From assembly GCA_025890175.1 (NCBI GenBank), contig JANPYM010000003.1:22266-86265 (forward strand): 64,000 nucleotides of DNA, given 5' to 3'. Origin of the DNA: Ciborinia camelliae (Eukaryota; Ascomycota; Leotiomycetes; Helotiales; Sclerotiniaceae). The stretch's first letter is position 1, and each line of letters opens with the position of its first letter. Under the pieces are notes generated by a model. That model saw nothing but the letters and a program-made list of their open reading frames with translations. It ran no database searches and was not told where the DNA came from. Both the position numbers and the translations under genes were made by a program. This document shows, piece after piece, positions 12,911 to 24,468 of this stretch.

Positions 12911-13849
12911 TTACCTCTGACAAAATTCGCCATCCTTGTGCACATGATAGTCACAATAGGACCCAGCCGATGTCGTGAGTTGATCACCATACCCGAACTC
13001 ACGTTCTATGGCCTTCACAAGAAAATCAAGCAAATCCTTTGTGAACTCGAATGGAACGGCAGCTTCTTTAGCCTCAAGGTCCTCGTTAAGTATTGCATCC
13101 AACTTCTTGTGAATGTTCCGACTCTTCTTCCATGAGACAATCTGATGTACCATCATGTTTCTAAGTAGACAATTGGATGTTGTTTTGGCATAAAGTCGAT
13201 TTATTTGGTGGTTTTTCCCGCCAAGAATTCGGCGCATCTCAACACTTGGCTGTGTCGAATTATCCTGATTTTCTCTGGAGGCTTCTGATTCTCGTTGAAG
13301 CTGAAGCTCTTTCCAAATATGTTGCTCGTCGTCCTGTGCCTTTATCATCGCATCGATAATAGTATTTCCAAAGTTCGGAGCTTCCAGGTACTCGGATAAG
13401 AAGTAGCATTCGAGTAATTGATCCCATAGAACTTCATATTGCTCGAGCTTCTCAGCTGGAGGGTCGTTTGTGTTGATTCTTGGGATTTGTTTCGCCATTT
13501 GGATGTTCCGTGTAGTGATCCAGGCTAAGAAGATATTAAATGCGATAACATCCTGATCCAGAAGGTTCACCTTGAGATTCGATCTCTTCTCCAGAGGCCA
13601 GATAGGAATACACACAATTCTGAAGTAATTCGACTCGAGACTCAATATCTTGGCCGGTCTGATCACTTGAACTTTTTCTTTACCTGTCCCGACGATGACT
13701 TGGACATGGTTGCTGTAGTCCTCCCTGGCACAGTATTAGCAAGATCCTTTACCTCCTTAAGATACCCCTTACAATGACAAATGGAGATCTTGTTGCGAGA
13801 ATTCTTTTGCCAGTGTTGGTGTCATAGTTACGAGATGTAAATCTGACAT
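12911..13849 (-). CDS. BTB/POZ-like domain protein, paralog 5 of 6
   Basis: Exons 13849..13773 and 13724..12911 (intron 48 bp, phase 2), 296 residues from MSDLHLVTMT. The junction precedes EDYSNHVQVIVGTGKE. The core has AKILSLESNYFRIV, FNIFLAWITTRNIQ, VLWDQLLECYFLSEYLEAPN followed by FGNTIIDAM, and LLRNMMVHQIVSW. It ends with Cys-x2-His-x-His-x5-Cys (YCDYHVHKDGEFC) two residues before the stop. The LWDQLLECYFL block is nearly identical to that of paralog 3 and close to paralog 1, making 1, 3 and 5 one subgroup. A short charged Gln/Glu/Arg stretch replaces the acidic repeat of paralog 3. Confidence 0.65.
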
Positions 13850-14873
13850 TTTGTCGTTATATTCTGATCAAGCTGGTGTGAAAGGTTCCTTGGTAAGGAA
13901 ATTCAAGGTCAAAATTGAGTTCAATCGTTCCTCTGTACTTCTTAGTGTCTTGAGTCTTCGGTGAAAGATGATCTTAGGAAAGCTGGCTCAAGGTACCGGC
14001 GTTTAAATAATGATATAATGACGCTAGAGACTTACGGCATCCTCTTAGATAAGAAGCAGCCCTATGATTTTAAACTTGTACTATCGGCTGTACAGAGCCA
14101 ACATGGTAGGCTCAGATTATGATATGTTCTTCTTCATGCCATGATCTGAGACCACTCAAGGATTATAATCTTCGAGTTAACTGAAAATTGTGTGATTTCC
14201 TATTTAATATACGTTTCTAGGACGAATGATCGTGATATATATATAGTCAGCGGATAGGGAAAAGGCATGGGATATCGACCAATATCGAAATTCGATATAT
14301 TGGGGGAAAAAAGATTGTGTGTATTTAATTGACGAAAGGTTAGGCTGATAGATATGAATTGACTGTACCGTTCGAATTGTCTATTATTTTATATTTCTAG
14401 ACCGGGTGAAATGTTAGATAAGGGTGGTTTGACGTACGTAAAGTTGATTCTTGTTGAAGCTCTCTGGATGTTTAAACCAATTGTTGTTATAAATTTAATA
14501 TACAATTATTAGTATGCAAGGAATTAGAATATTAAAGTAGAGTTAATAATTTTATGTATTGCCATTTTTCTGTGTAATGTAGCTCCATGCCCCTGTATGA
14601 ATTCTCAACCATTGAAACATCCCTTACATGACACCAGGAGTATCTTGGGAGACTTTCCGGGACGTAGCAAGGTCACTGAAGGCGAAACTATTGATATTCA
14701 TAACTATTTCTCAACCCACGTGCCTACTGCAACGTTACACAATGCCTACATCGAGCAAATGATTGTCGATGAACTGCCCCCATAAGTCAGTCAGCACATT
14801 CTTAGTGTTAAAAACACTTCTTTCGATTCGAGTGTATTGAGAGACATAAAACTTACTAGGCTAGGTCTTCCTA
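13850..14873. other. Intergenic, no gene seen
   Basis: Upstream of paralog 5. A 62-codon plus-strand ORF at 14597..14785 has no recognisable features and no splice context, so it is not called. Confidence 0.45.
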
Positions 14874-15707
14874 TCACTTGGTACAGCTTTCTCCATCCTC
14901 GTGGATATGATAGTAGCATTCTTTCCAAAAATCACAACGACGAATTGAGTTTCCCGTTTTCAAATAGAAGCCCTGGTGCTTAACAAAATCCAAAATGAAC
15001 TCTACTGGTACCAGAAGCTCCGATTTGACGGATCCATCAATTTTTCCGAAGTTCTTTGATATCTTTTCTGCGTCGGCATGACGAGAGCTTGCCAAGTAAT
15101 CCATAAATAGTCTGCGTATTGGAGAGTTTACCGGTGTGTTGCTCCAAACGTCCTTAATGGTATCAATACCTGTATTGCAAAGAGGGGATATAGATTCGCT
15201 CTGCTCCTCTTTCTCGAATTGTTTCAGACAAGCTAGCATAACACCAATGACCGCGTTTGCGAATCGAGGTGCGATGAGAAATTCTGCGAGGATATAACTC
15301 TGGCAGAGGTTGGACCATTGTATGGCGTGATCTTCAAGTCGCTTTGATGGGACGTCTCTGGGGTTGACCTCGTTCCAAGATTTTGCTTTTTTTATGTCGC
15401 CGCAGTTCAACCAGGCCATGAAGATTTCGAAAGGCTCTTTCTTGACATGTTTGAGATCTATTTGGTTTTCACGGCCAGTTTTCCAGTCGACTTTGCACGC
15501 AGCTTTGAAGAATCCAGACTGTGTGGACAATAGACCGACTGGGGCTAGAACGCTGGTTTGGCGGAGATATTTGTCTGGAGGCCCAACAAGGATTGTGATC
15601 ATATTACTGTAGTCATGACTTTATGTTCGTCAGCTCAAGATAAAGTATGGATTTGGAGAAATTGAAGTTGTAACCTACAAATCATAGTATTTGAGTTCAG
15701 GTGCCAT
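14874..15707 (-). CDS. BTB/POZ-like domain protein, paralog 6 of 6
   Basis: Exons 15707..15679 and 15618..14874 (intron 60 bp, phase 2), 257 residues from MAPELKYYDF. The acceptor is CATAAAG at 15619, giving HDYSNMITILVGPP in line with the other paralogs. The core has VGLLSTQSGFFKAACKVDWK, FEIFMAWLNCGDIKK, LCQSYILAEFLIAPRFANAV and SPIRRLFMDYLASSRH. The last block closely matches paralog 4, so 4 and 6 form a second subgroup. It ends with an intact Cys-x2-His-x-His-x5-Cys (ECYYHIHEDGESC) followed by Thr-Lys. Here the site that decayed in paralog 4 is preserved. Confidence 0.65.
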
Positions 15708-16969
15708 GATTCTGCTCTTTCTATCGCGGAGAAAATTATCTGAAATTGGTTTTGGAAGGGGAGAGTCTGATGGTCTTTGGGAAAATAAGGAGTAATGCAA
15801 GCTGGGCGAGATGGAGTTTCTACGAGATGTTTTGTTGCGGGTTTGAAAGTTGAATAGAATCGTGAATAAAAAGAAGTAGCTGACTGTACAGTCTCTGGGC
15901 ATTTACTGTAGGATGACCCAAAATACGGTAATGTGACACTTCCCAGGCTATTAGACCCAGTGAAAACTTATCAATGGTAGGGGTAATATTCTTTTGACTC
16001 GATACAGTTGGTATGCAGTGGTTTAAACAAAATGTAAAACTGGAAGGGTCTTGACAAAACCCGGCGCAAATTTGCCATTTCGTTCCATAATGTTCTTCTG
16101 TCTGATGAAGTGATCAATATATAAGTCCGTACTCCACGACTTGTCGATTATGAGGATTTCATATATAAGAGTTACTATCTTTTTACAGCATCTAGCCAGA
16201 GAATTGTGTCCAACTAATTCTTCGCCCTTCAAGATACTAATCAACTTTATATAGGGTGTTCAAATTCTTCCAGAACAGCTGACTAGATATGAGTTTCAAT
16301 GTTTGGATGCCGTAAATGTTTGAATCCTGTTCAAATTTCTCACTGGCATATGAATTAAATGTTTTGAACGGATTGAGGGTTGATCAATATCTACAAGGAT
16401 TTAAATATTGAAATCCTTCGATTTTATAATTGAATTCAAGAACGAAGAAGTCTCTCGATGTTAGAATACAGTCTGGACTATTGGGGACCCGACTTTGTAG
16501 AATAATGGGTTCCTGTACTTACTGTACCTTCCGAACTTACCGTACTTACCGTACTTACCGTACTTGGGTCAGATCTCTGGCACTCACACTTGAGGCTCTC
16601 AGGTGACCTTCACACTAAATAAAACCGGTAAAACCGGTAAAAATGACGTAAAGATGAAAATTAATTATATCTATTAGAGCTAGAGTTGGAAGCAAACTTG
16701 ATTTTGAGTCATTTGAAAATTAAGGTTTCAAATCGTTTTGATTGATTGGTCACTACTTCAAGAACGGTCGAGTAGCTCCCCCCTAGCCGAGTAGCTCCCC
16801 CATATGTTAACCGAGGCTTGAAATTGATCGGCAATCCAATTTTTATAAAACGAAGCCGTACCTTCCTGGTGATCATATTTCTACAATTACCATCTACCGA
16901 TAATATCTTCCACCACTTCAGCACATTTACAATTTGGATTTCGTCTTCATTTTGTAACAATCTTATAAG
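15708..16969. other. Intergenic with short tandem motifs
   Basis: No gene supported. Around 16515-16566 a TTACCGTAC unit is repeated with variants; near 16625 ACCGGTAAA occurs twice in tandem; near 16769-16801 CGAGTAGCTCCCCC is present twice. A minus-strand ORF at 16023..16244 shows no family pattern. Confidence 0.45.
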
Positions 16970-17634
16970 ATGTTGCGAATGGTACATCAAACTCGGCATG
17001 GTGCCCATGCTTTCGCCTTCAACAAAATAGGTGCTTCCACTCGCTCTGTTCACAATGTAAACCTACTCTGTCTCCATAACCAATTACATCAACCCGCTCC
17101 AGAGATGCTTCGATTGCACGGTCTTCGACTCCATACGGCTACCATCCCGGCTGAAGGTACTGGTAAAGTTCAAAAAAAGGTCGATGTCGCATTTTACAAG
17201 GCCACATTACAAAATATCAAGCTTGTTCACTTGCACGATTCCCTCCACCAGCCGATAGCCGAGACGTTGCCACTTAGAGGATTGTGTCTTCATGACCGCG
17301 ATAGATTCCTTCAAACGATGAGCGATCTAAATCTTAACGAAATTTCCAAAATAGTTAGTACCCCCAATATTCTTGATTTATTAGTCGCAAGAGAGCTCTT
17401 ACTCACATAAAACAGGTCGCTGAGCAAACAAAAGTTGTGCCATCGAGAATCCCCGTCGCCATAACCAAGGTCTCCGTTCGAAGCGCAACTCCGACTTATC
17501 CTGTCTCTTTGAGGGGGTACATGGTTGCACTTAGCGAGGCTTTGGCATCTTTCATGTGGTTCCATAATGGTCATCGCAATGAACATCCAAAGTTATCCCG
17601 AGATTTCGAAAGAGACCAGAAGGAGAGAAAGTAG
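16970..17634 (+). CDS. Hypothetical protein with an internal Leu/His-rich repeat
   Basis: Not recognised. Two exons, 16970..17353 and 17416..17634, joined by a 62-bp phase-0 intron (GTTAGT...AAACAG), give 200 residues. The N-terminal half contains two copies of a unit of about 24 residues, LLCLHNQLHQPAPEMLRLHG and LVHLHDSLHQPIAETLPLRG, each followed by L-x-L-H. The second exon is a basic region ending in a charged tail (FERDQKERK). No signal peptide or membrane segment is evident. The model depends on the intron call; without it the first exon would end after 146 codons. Confidence 0.5.
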
Positions 17635-18579
17635 CCTAGTCCTTTGAGCTTGCGCTCAATCGAGGTAAGAAATCTTTCATTTACCCTTCGTTATTTCCAA
17701 GTTGCTGACTTGATCAAGTCACAGCCGATCTCAATAGTCAGGCTAATATTCTTTTTCTACAGATATGATCGGGGTTTCGTCTATAGCATTGGGTCTTCTT
17801 GAGTTTAGCAGGATACATGACGTAGGGATGGACAGGAAACACGTTAAACCAAATGGCTATATTTTGCGAAAGTTACCAATTATTGGAATATCTTTGGTAA
17901 TTCCAGACTGGTTATCACTGTAGATAAAGCAATAGTTTAAATGTATTCCGTGCATGGAGAATCTTCTTTATCATCCAATATTTAACTGCTATTTCTCTTC
18001 TTCGACAACATTAATACGTACAACATATTACAGCCTTTTTCTCAATTGGGGCTCAACACCAATCTATGTACCTATTTACAAATTACATGAACTTAAGGTC
18101 GAGGTATTTTGAAGATAGATGGTGGTAGTTGTATTCATCAATATCCATGCCTAGATTAAAGTCCCATAAATTTCCCCAGAAATATTAACCTTATCATAGC
18201 AACCCACTCACCCACCCACTCACCCACACAACTCAGTCCAGGCCCTGATTTGATTCATGATACACCAATTCCGATGTCCCTCATCCAAAGGAGTCCGTAA
18301 TACTAGAAATGCCATGTCCAAAATTGGTGCCGACAAGAAAATTTCCACCAAGCACATTTCCACCATTCTGGTGACAGTTTAGAAAGGGCTTTGATATATC
18401 CAAAAGTTGAGTTGTATCTTTTTGGATCCTCAAAAATGAGAATTTTAATGCTTCAAGAACCCGAGCAATACCGGAGTTTCAGAGAAAGTGGCGATAATCC
18501 GCTAGTATTCACTAATTTTGAGACTAGAACCGAATGTTTCGTAAGTTGCCATCCTCAAAAACTATGTTGATCATGTGAC
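17635..18579. other. Intergenic, no gene seen
   Basis: Convergent 3' regions. A small CCCACTCACC tandem lies near 18205. Nothing else is identified. Confidence 0.5.
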
Positions 18580-18990
18580 TTACCACCAGGTAGTCACTCC
18601 GACCACAATGGCGAGAATGTAGATCAGAGATAAAAATTGATCCATCATCTTCGCCAACACAGAAACATCTTCCGATGTCAATACCACTCCACCAGTCAGT
18701 GCCTCGATGCATTCTTCGTCTTTTGTCTTCAACAGAGCTTCGAGTTTGGAAACTTTGTATCGATGGAATGCGAATATGAAGAAAGCCACGAGGGCTGCGA
18801 TCAAGGAGAGAAGCCTAAGGAAATGGATCTCGTTGTCTTTTCGCTGCATCGCTTTTTTGTCGGGAAAATAGAAAGAGGTGCGATCATTCTCGTTGCTCTG
18901 ATGGTGCCTCTCGTTCATTGAATCGTCATTGGTATTGTTTTTGTTATTGAGGGTAGCAGAATTTCCTTTGCGGAGTTTGGTGCCCGCCAT
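18580..18990 (-). CDS. Small two-helix membrane protein, hypothetical
   Basis: Single-exon reading of 136 residues from the ATG at 18990. An Asn/Lys-rich hydrophilic N-terminus precedes a first hydrophobic helix (LLSLIAALVAFFIFAF, about residues 60-75). A Lys/Glu-rich linker follows, then a second helix (FLSLIYILAIVVGVTTW, about 118-135) at the very end. The stop TAA overlaps a good donor (TGGTGGTAAGT), so the gene may instead splice into a downstream exon. I could not choose an acceptor with confidence. The family is not recognised. Confidence 0.5.
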   Translation of the reverse strand: MAGTKLRKGNSATLNNKNNTNDDSMNERHHQSNENDRTSFYFPDKKAMQRKDNEIHFLRLLSLIAALVAFFIFAFHRYKVSKLEALLKTKDEECIEALTGGVVLTSEDVSVLAKMMDQFLSLIYILAIVVGVTTWW

Positions 18991-19469
18991 TTTTCATCAT
19001 TTAGATAAAGTTAGTGAATCTGAAATGTAGAGCTTCAGTGTAAGCAAAGCTAATTCATCTCGATACGGCAGTGTCTACAAAGTGGTCCGTGCAGTTGGTT
19101 CCCTAGACAAGTCGCTTGTTTACTCGAAGCGCTTTCTAGTTTTCGATATAGAAATTGCAATACGGTCATGACGGGATGCTATAAGGGTTCAAAGTGAGTA
19201 CAGCCCATTACAGATCTAAACATTGGATTTTTACCTACCTACCTACATACACATAACTGTAACTTTCCCACGAATCAATGTGGCGGCTACTTGACATCAT
19301 AAATCCTCTCTCACATACTGATCATTTCATCATATCGTGAGTAAACGCAACTCCGATCTTCTCTCCCTCATGACCATTATTAATCCATTTTTCAATCATA
19401 TTATTATCTTTTAAGTTGAGAGGCTATCCAATCAGAAGTTCTCGGTCCCAAGGAAAGGATAACTGCGAC

Positions 19470-20429
19470 ATGGCTTCCGATGTTTGCAAGGGCATGGAAG
19501 TATTCGAGGCAACGGTACGTAAGAACATTTAGAAACCACTTCATTGGTATATACTTTTAGGCATTCTACTGACGCCTTTGCAGAGTTTTAGAACAATGAC
19601 CCGGGCTGAAGCGATCGATACCATACTAAGGCGCGCAAAGTCTCTTGAGAGATTTCTAGTACACAAAAACCCGGCATCTTCGGTAGAAAGTACAATAAAT
19701 GGTATCGAAAACGAACCAGATGAACCAGAGGCAGCGTTGAGGGCTGAGTGTGAAAGACATCGTCCCAGAGGTATATCTGAGTCCGAATACGATTTGGAAA
19801 CACTAGTCCTTAGGCACCGCCTGATCATCGCTCTGGTCAACAAGGAGTTGAATAATCTTTTCCGCTATACTTTGGATATGAGGTTACGGATTTTGCACGA
19901 GCATCATCTAGAATTTCAAGTGGATATAAAGACTGCTGAGGAGTATTTGTTACTCTTGAGGGAATTGAATGTCGCAGATGACAAATACTTGTCACAAAAG
20001 ATCAGGTAAGTCCAACACCGTGTTCCGAAAAACATAGGCTAACTTATACTGCCAATTTAGGATTGCTTCGGAACTAATGGCCGAGTCTTCTACAATGCGC
20101 AACAATATAGAGGCTCGCATTCAAGAGGTGGACGACTTCCTCTCGGAGACTAGTGACAACCTTGATTTGAGGATAAGAAAGCATATGATGAGCAATCTAG
20201 GAGTAAGACATGGAGTTTATGGAAGCACACTAGTGAGTCGGGACATTATATATTCTCCCCTCTGGCGCAGGCCATTTACCAAAGCCTCTACTGACTTTGT
20301 ATTTTACTGCAGACTCTCAGAGATCATGAAAAGTTCCCGCAGTGGAAACACCGTGAGCTCCTTGATATTCAATCATTGGAGGAGCAAAGCAGAGAGTGGA
20401 AGGTTGTCTCGAGGAAGTCAGGCCCGTAG
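19470..20429 (+). CDS. Hypothetical all-helical protein
   Basis: Four exons, 19470..19514, 19584..20005, 20061..20232 and 20313..20429, give 251 residues (introns 69, 55 and 80 bp, all GT-AG). The protein is rich in charged heptad-like helices (for example LFRYTLDMRLRILHEHHLEF and MRNNIEARIQEVDDFLSETS) and ends with an acidic/basic helix (DIQSLEEQSREWKVVSRKSG). No catalytic motif, signal peptide or membrane segment is seen. It is followed on the same strand by two other small helical genes (21.6 and 24.0 kb), which may be distant relatives or just similar in composition. Confidence 0.6.
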
Positions 20430-21563
20430 TGGAGTTTGGGTATGGCGTAATAATGCGCGAGTTGACATTCGGTGCATCACATGCACCATGACTGTTGAGT
20501 TTTCAGTCATGGGGAAAATAGGGTATGATAATTACTACTTCTTGACTTTTAATATTCTCACATATCTTTATCCAAAGACGGATAATACTTCACGACCCTT
20601 TACTCTCTAGAATCGATGTTTTTGGGAGCAAAATCTTTGGCCAATTGTTGGGGCGAAGCTCTGCACCCGGAGAAAGGTATCTTGAGATACATTGATGTAC
20701 CATAATAAATACAAGGACATTGAAAAAATGACTTTAAAATAATGTCAGACTGATTTTGTTTCATTTAATCTGCGAAGACTTCTACGTAGCTACTCTGATT
20801 GACCTATATTTTCACGACTGCGCCGACACTAGAATTTGACAATTTTCTACGCATAAAACTATCAGATAAAAGACGCATGTTCTCTGCGTGCCATTTGCCC
20901 TTATCTGTGGAGCTTACAACTTTCTAAATTTCTAGATTTCAATAGTCCGGACTGCGGTGCGACAACAAGAGGTGGTTGATTTGAGCCCCATTATGTGTTT
21001 TAAGAGTATTAGGTATAATTATCACTGATACATTGAACCCACTCAGTTTAGTTGATATATGCGGATCATTCCCCATTGAATATTGTATACACCCAAGACT
21101 ACCGAACCCAATCTAAATATTAACATTCAATTAGGGTTAGATTTCAAACATGGGCTGCGGCTCGAAATATCAGAGAGGCTGTGAATGGTAGACCCACGTT
21201 TCTATGGCAACTCTAAGCTTCCACCAAACAACTACTGTACCACTATATGTTAATCAAGAAGCTACTAGAACCCTTTTAACGTGGCAATATTTACTTGAAA
21301 AGGAAAGGTTAAACTGTCCTTGTCTAGTGCCCTCCAGCAGCTTCAAAGACAACCACGGGTACTTCTATCTTACTTGTTTATCGAACCATTGAATCACCCA
21401 CCCCAAGTACATTCAAAAAGACACATAAATCTACCAAAGCCATCAAATACCCTTCTCTGATATTCTTTTCCTTTATTCTTTTGCTGCCAAGTTACCCTAC
21501 CTGTCTAGGAAACTCGAGCTCGCATCACCATCTACTATATAGTAAATATAATAGATATCTACG
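20430..21563. other. Intergenic, no gene seen
   Basis: A 62-codon ORF at 21204..21392 is not supported by any pattern. Otherwise featureless, moderately AT-rich. Confidence 0.45.
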
Positions 21564-22144
21564 ATGGAAATGAAGAGACCACCGACCGCCAGCCGCGTCG
21601 AGTCATATCAGCAAAAAGTCCTCCAAGGCATCACGGAGATCAATACCAAGATGCAGAAACTTCCAATAGATGATCGCATGGAGTATCTTTCAAATGCCCA
21701 GTCATCATTGTCTTTGCGTATTGATGAGGTGAGAGTCTACATCGAACAACTAAATGCTCCAAATAGGGCACAAGATCTTGCGTATGTAAACTGCTATTAT
21801 TTTACAAAGTTACAACGGATAATACTGACAATGCTTTCAGTTCGATGCGTGTTGTTGAACAAGATTTGTTGCGCATTCAAACTCTGATCCAGGATTTGCA
21901 ACAGAAACACCATCGATCGAAGAATACCAGTCAAATCCCAATTCATTCAACAACAGTACGTCGAGAAGAAGCTGAAGATATCTCGCGACCAACAGTCAAG
22001 GCCGAGGAAAAGCCTGTCGGTGAGAAATCTGCGATCAGAGGTATCCTTCGTCAACCGCGCGAGGAATTCACCAAGGGTTCTTCTTCAATTAGCAGAGGTA
22101 CCGGCAAAGTCAAGGCAGTGAAACAGAAATTTGAGCTAAATTAG
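21564..22144 (+). CDS. Hypothetical small coiled-coil-like protein
   Basis: Exons 21564..21781 and 21841..22144 (intron 59 bp, GTATGT...TTTCAG, phase 2), 173 residues from MEMKRPPTAS. The first 110 residues are predicted helical by eye (VESYQQKVLQGITEINTKMQ, and VVEQDLLRIQTLIQDLQQKH across the splice). The C-terminal 60 residues are a disordered Lys/Ser/Glu-rich tail with GILRQPREE. The family is unknown. The splice is well supported because the helix continues in frame across it. Confidence 0.6.
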
Positions 22145-23680
22145 GGCTTTGATAATACCGGATACTATATACGGAATTTGGGTTTCTTGAAGGAAAGGAG
22201 GATTCAGACGAATGGGCTGGGTCAATGGAGATTACATGTGCTTGGTTCCTTTTACCCCAGTCTAGCAGTAATCATTTCAAACTTCCTTCTTTCTTTATTT
22301 TACACAGAAATTATGTCGCAGTGATGTTTTTAATCATTCCATCATTTTTCACGAACATTTGTACGCAAGAGTTTAAAGATTCTTGTGGCTTCAATTAGTT
22401 ATTTCAATATTCCAGGTCTGGTAAAGCAATATGTTAGGGCTCATGCGCACTTGCATGCAGCAATCCACTCCTCTACTCTTCCAATAACCTTTCATTATAT
22501 ACTCTAATGCATTAGTTCTTGTTTATCATTTAGACCTCTCTTTGTGGCTCTTGGACTTACTTGCACAAATAGATTAATTGTTCTCGCTTAATATCTGCAG
22601 GGAAAATCTCCCCCTTCACAACATACTCTAGCTTAAGTATATTTAAGTCCCCCCCCTGAATGTGCTGTTATATGTATAAGTGGTCTACTTCTTTTTCTTT
22701 TTGACCATCAGATATATATATTATAATCTGGTAAGGCTATGTGGCAAGATTCTCCACTTTCTAGATTTGTGTTGTTAGGTGGCTGATGTTTTGGCTGGCT
22801 CTTTGACAAAGCTACTGGAAAAGATTATAATGTAAGGAGGAAATAAAATTTCATAGTCTGGAAAAAATATTCTTGGGGGCTGTTACTTCTGAAGCTCTTT
22901 GATATCTTGAGTATATTTCAAGAAAAGTTGTCCAAAGTCATTCAGAGTATATTGCACAAATAATCAATACAAATTTGGCATTCCTTACTTACCTACTCTG
23001 AAATTCCCAGGTGATGAAGAGTTTCAAAGGTGACCAAAAGCAATCAAGTCTTATGGAAATGAGCAAAAATCAATACAATCTCAAAGATGTGACCTGCAGA
23101 TGCAAATCCGCCAGTAAACTCTTGTTAATATTAACGTTTGACTCCAAATGATAAGGGCAAACATTCTTAGGGAGTATAACAAATGGTTCAAACATCTGAA
23201 AGACATAAAAGACCAATGGAATGGCATAATCATGTGTTATAAAGATATATTGAACACAGGCGACCATGGAAATCTGCAGATGCTTGTACCATGGAGTGGG
23301 TAGGTTAGGGTTAGTTCAAGTCTGGACCAGCAATAGTTCATTTGATAGTCATCCTTATGTACCTCTGAGAGTTATATTTGATTGTGTATATAGACATACA
23401 CACGTAGCAGAGCTAATAAAGTAATTCTTCTTATTTTAAAAATATGATCGTTGGTGAACTTCAACTTCACTACTTTCAGATGACATAGAGTTATACAAAC
23501 CTACATCAGCCTATCATACTTTCTCTTAGTTACAATGTTGTGAATTTGTACATTCACCACTTTATTCATTATCCTTCTTGCTATGGTCGGAAACCAGTTA
23601 TCAATGAGCCATAAGGGTAACAAGCTCTGGTTCATGAATTTCCGCTAAGTGAATTTTGGTCTGATTTTCATGACTTTCAT
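22145..23680. other. Intergenic, no gene seen
   Basis: About 1.5 kb with no supportable gene; a 65-codon minus ORF at 23070..23267 has no support. Confidence 0.45.
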
Positions 23681-23765
23681 TGGCTAGGTCTTCATCTGGC
23701 TAGATCTTCATCTGGCTGGATCTTTATCTGGCTGGATCTTCATGCTTCTGGCTGTAGCTTCATTT
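23681..23765. repeat. Imperfect 16-bp tandem repeat upstream of a small gene
   Basis: Units of the form TTCATCTGGCTRGATC occur about five times in a row with small variations, about 200 bp upstream of the start at 23967. It may be promoter-proximal; no factor can be assigned. Confidence 0.7.
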
Positions 23766-23966
23766 GATCTTTTGACGAAAAGTTTTCTATTTAAGAGATC
23801 TTGAATATTGAGTAACAGTCCAAATCAATCCATCTACATCTAAGACAACACCATCAGAACTGTCTTCAAAAACACAACTACCATATCATCTTTTGATACA
23901 GAACCCACAGGAGTCAGGTCTAAAACAAAAACTATTCAGTTAGATTATTGTACTCAAGGACTCAAC

Positions 23967-24468
23967 ATGTCAGCGCAACATTATACCCAAGAGTTTGAGA
24001 TGGATTTCGAGAAATACTTAGAGAATCTTCGAGCTGATCTCTACAAATGGGACCAAGCCATCACCGGTACCATTTCCAACCGAATATTTCGCTCCATCTG
24101 GGCACTCAGTAGGTTGCAGTTGAAAATTACTTCCATCGAGAGGAAGAGAAATATCCTTGCGAGCAATACCATGATTGCCAAGGCCTATCAAGCTGAGCTC
24201 TTAAGGTGAGTTGAACATTACCCAAGAGACGTCGAAGAACGTACTAATTTTTGATCATCACAGCGAGTACGAGCATATCCTCAGTTTGATGTACCCAATG
24301 CTCGAGTGGTTTGAAACCATTAAAGGCGATTATCTGGATCTACGGGACGCGCTAAAAAATGGCGATTCCAAAACTGCAGAGGAAATCGCGAAAGGGTTGG
24401 AGTTAGAGCCCGGAAATATTAGACGGTTGGATATGAACTGGTATTGTTGCGCCACCCATAATCAATAA
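23967..24468 (+). CDS. Hypothetical small helical protein
   Basis: Exons 23967..24205 and 24264..24468 (intron 58 bp, GTGAGT...CACAG, phase 2), 147 residues from MSAQHYTQEF. Mostly amphipathic helices (FEKYLENLRADLYKWDQAI, YPMLEWFETIKGDYLDLRDA) and an acidic C-terminal helix ending CCATHNQ. No motif is recognised. The phase-2 intron sits in a helix, as in the gene at 21.6 kb. Confidence 0.55.

Noticed and set aside
14597..14785. 62-codon plus ORF near BTB paralog 6
   Set aside because: True ATG and stop, but no conservation signal or splice context visible.
16023..16244. 73-codon minus ORF LARCCKKIVTLIYEILIID
   Set aside because: Its hydrophobic, Cys-containing look is suggestive but no domain or adjoining exon was found.
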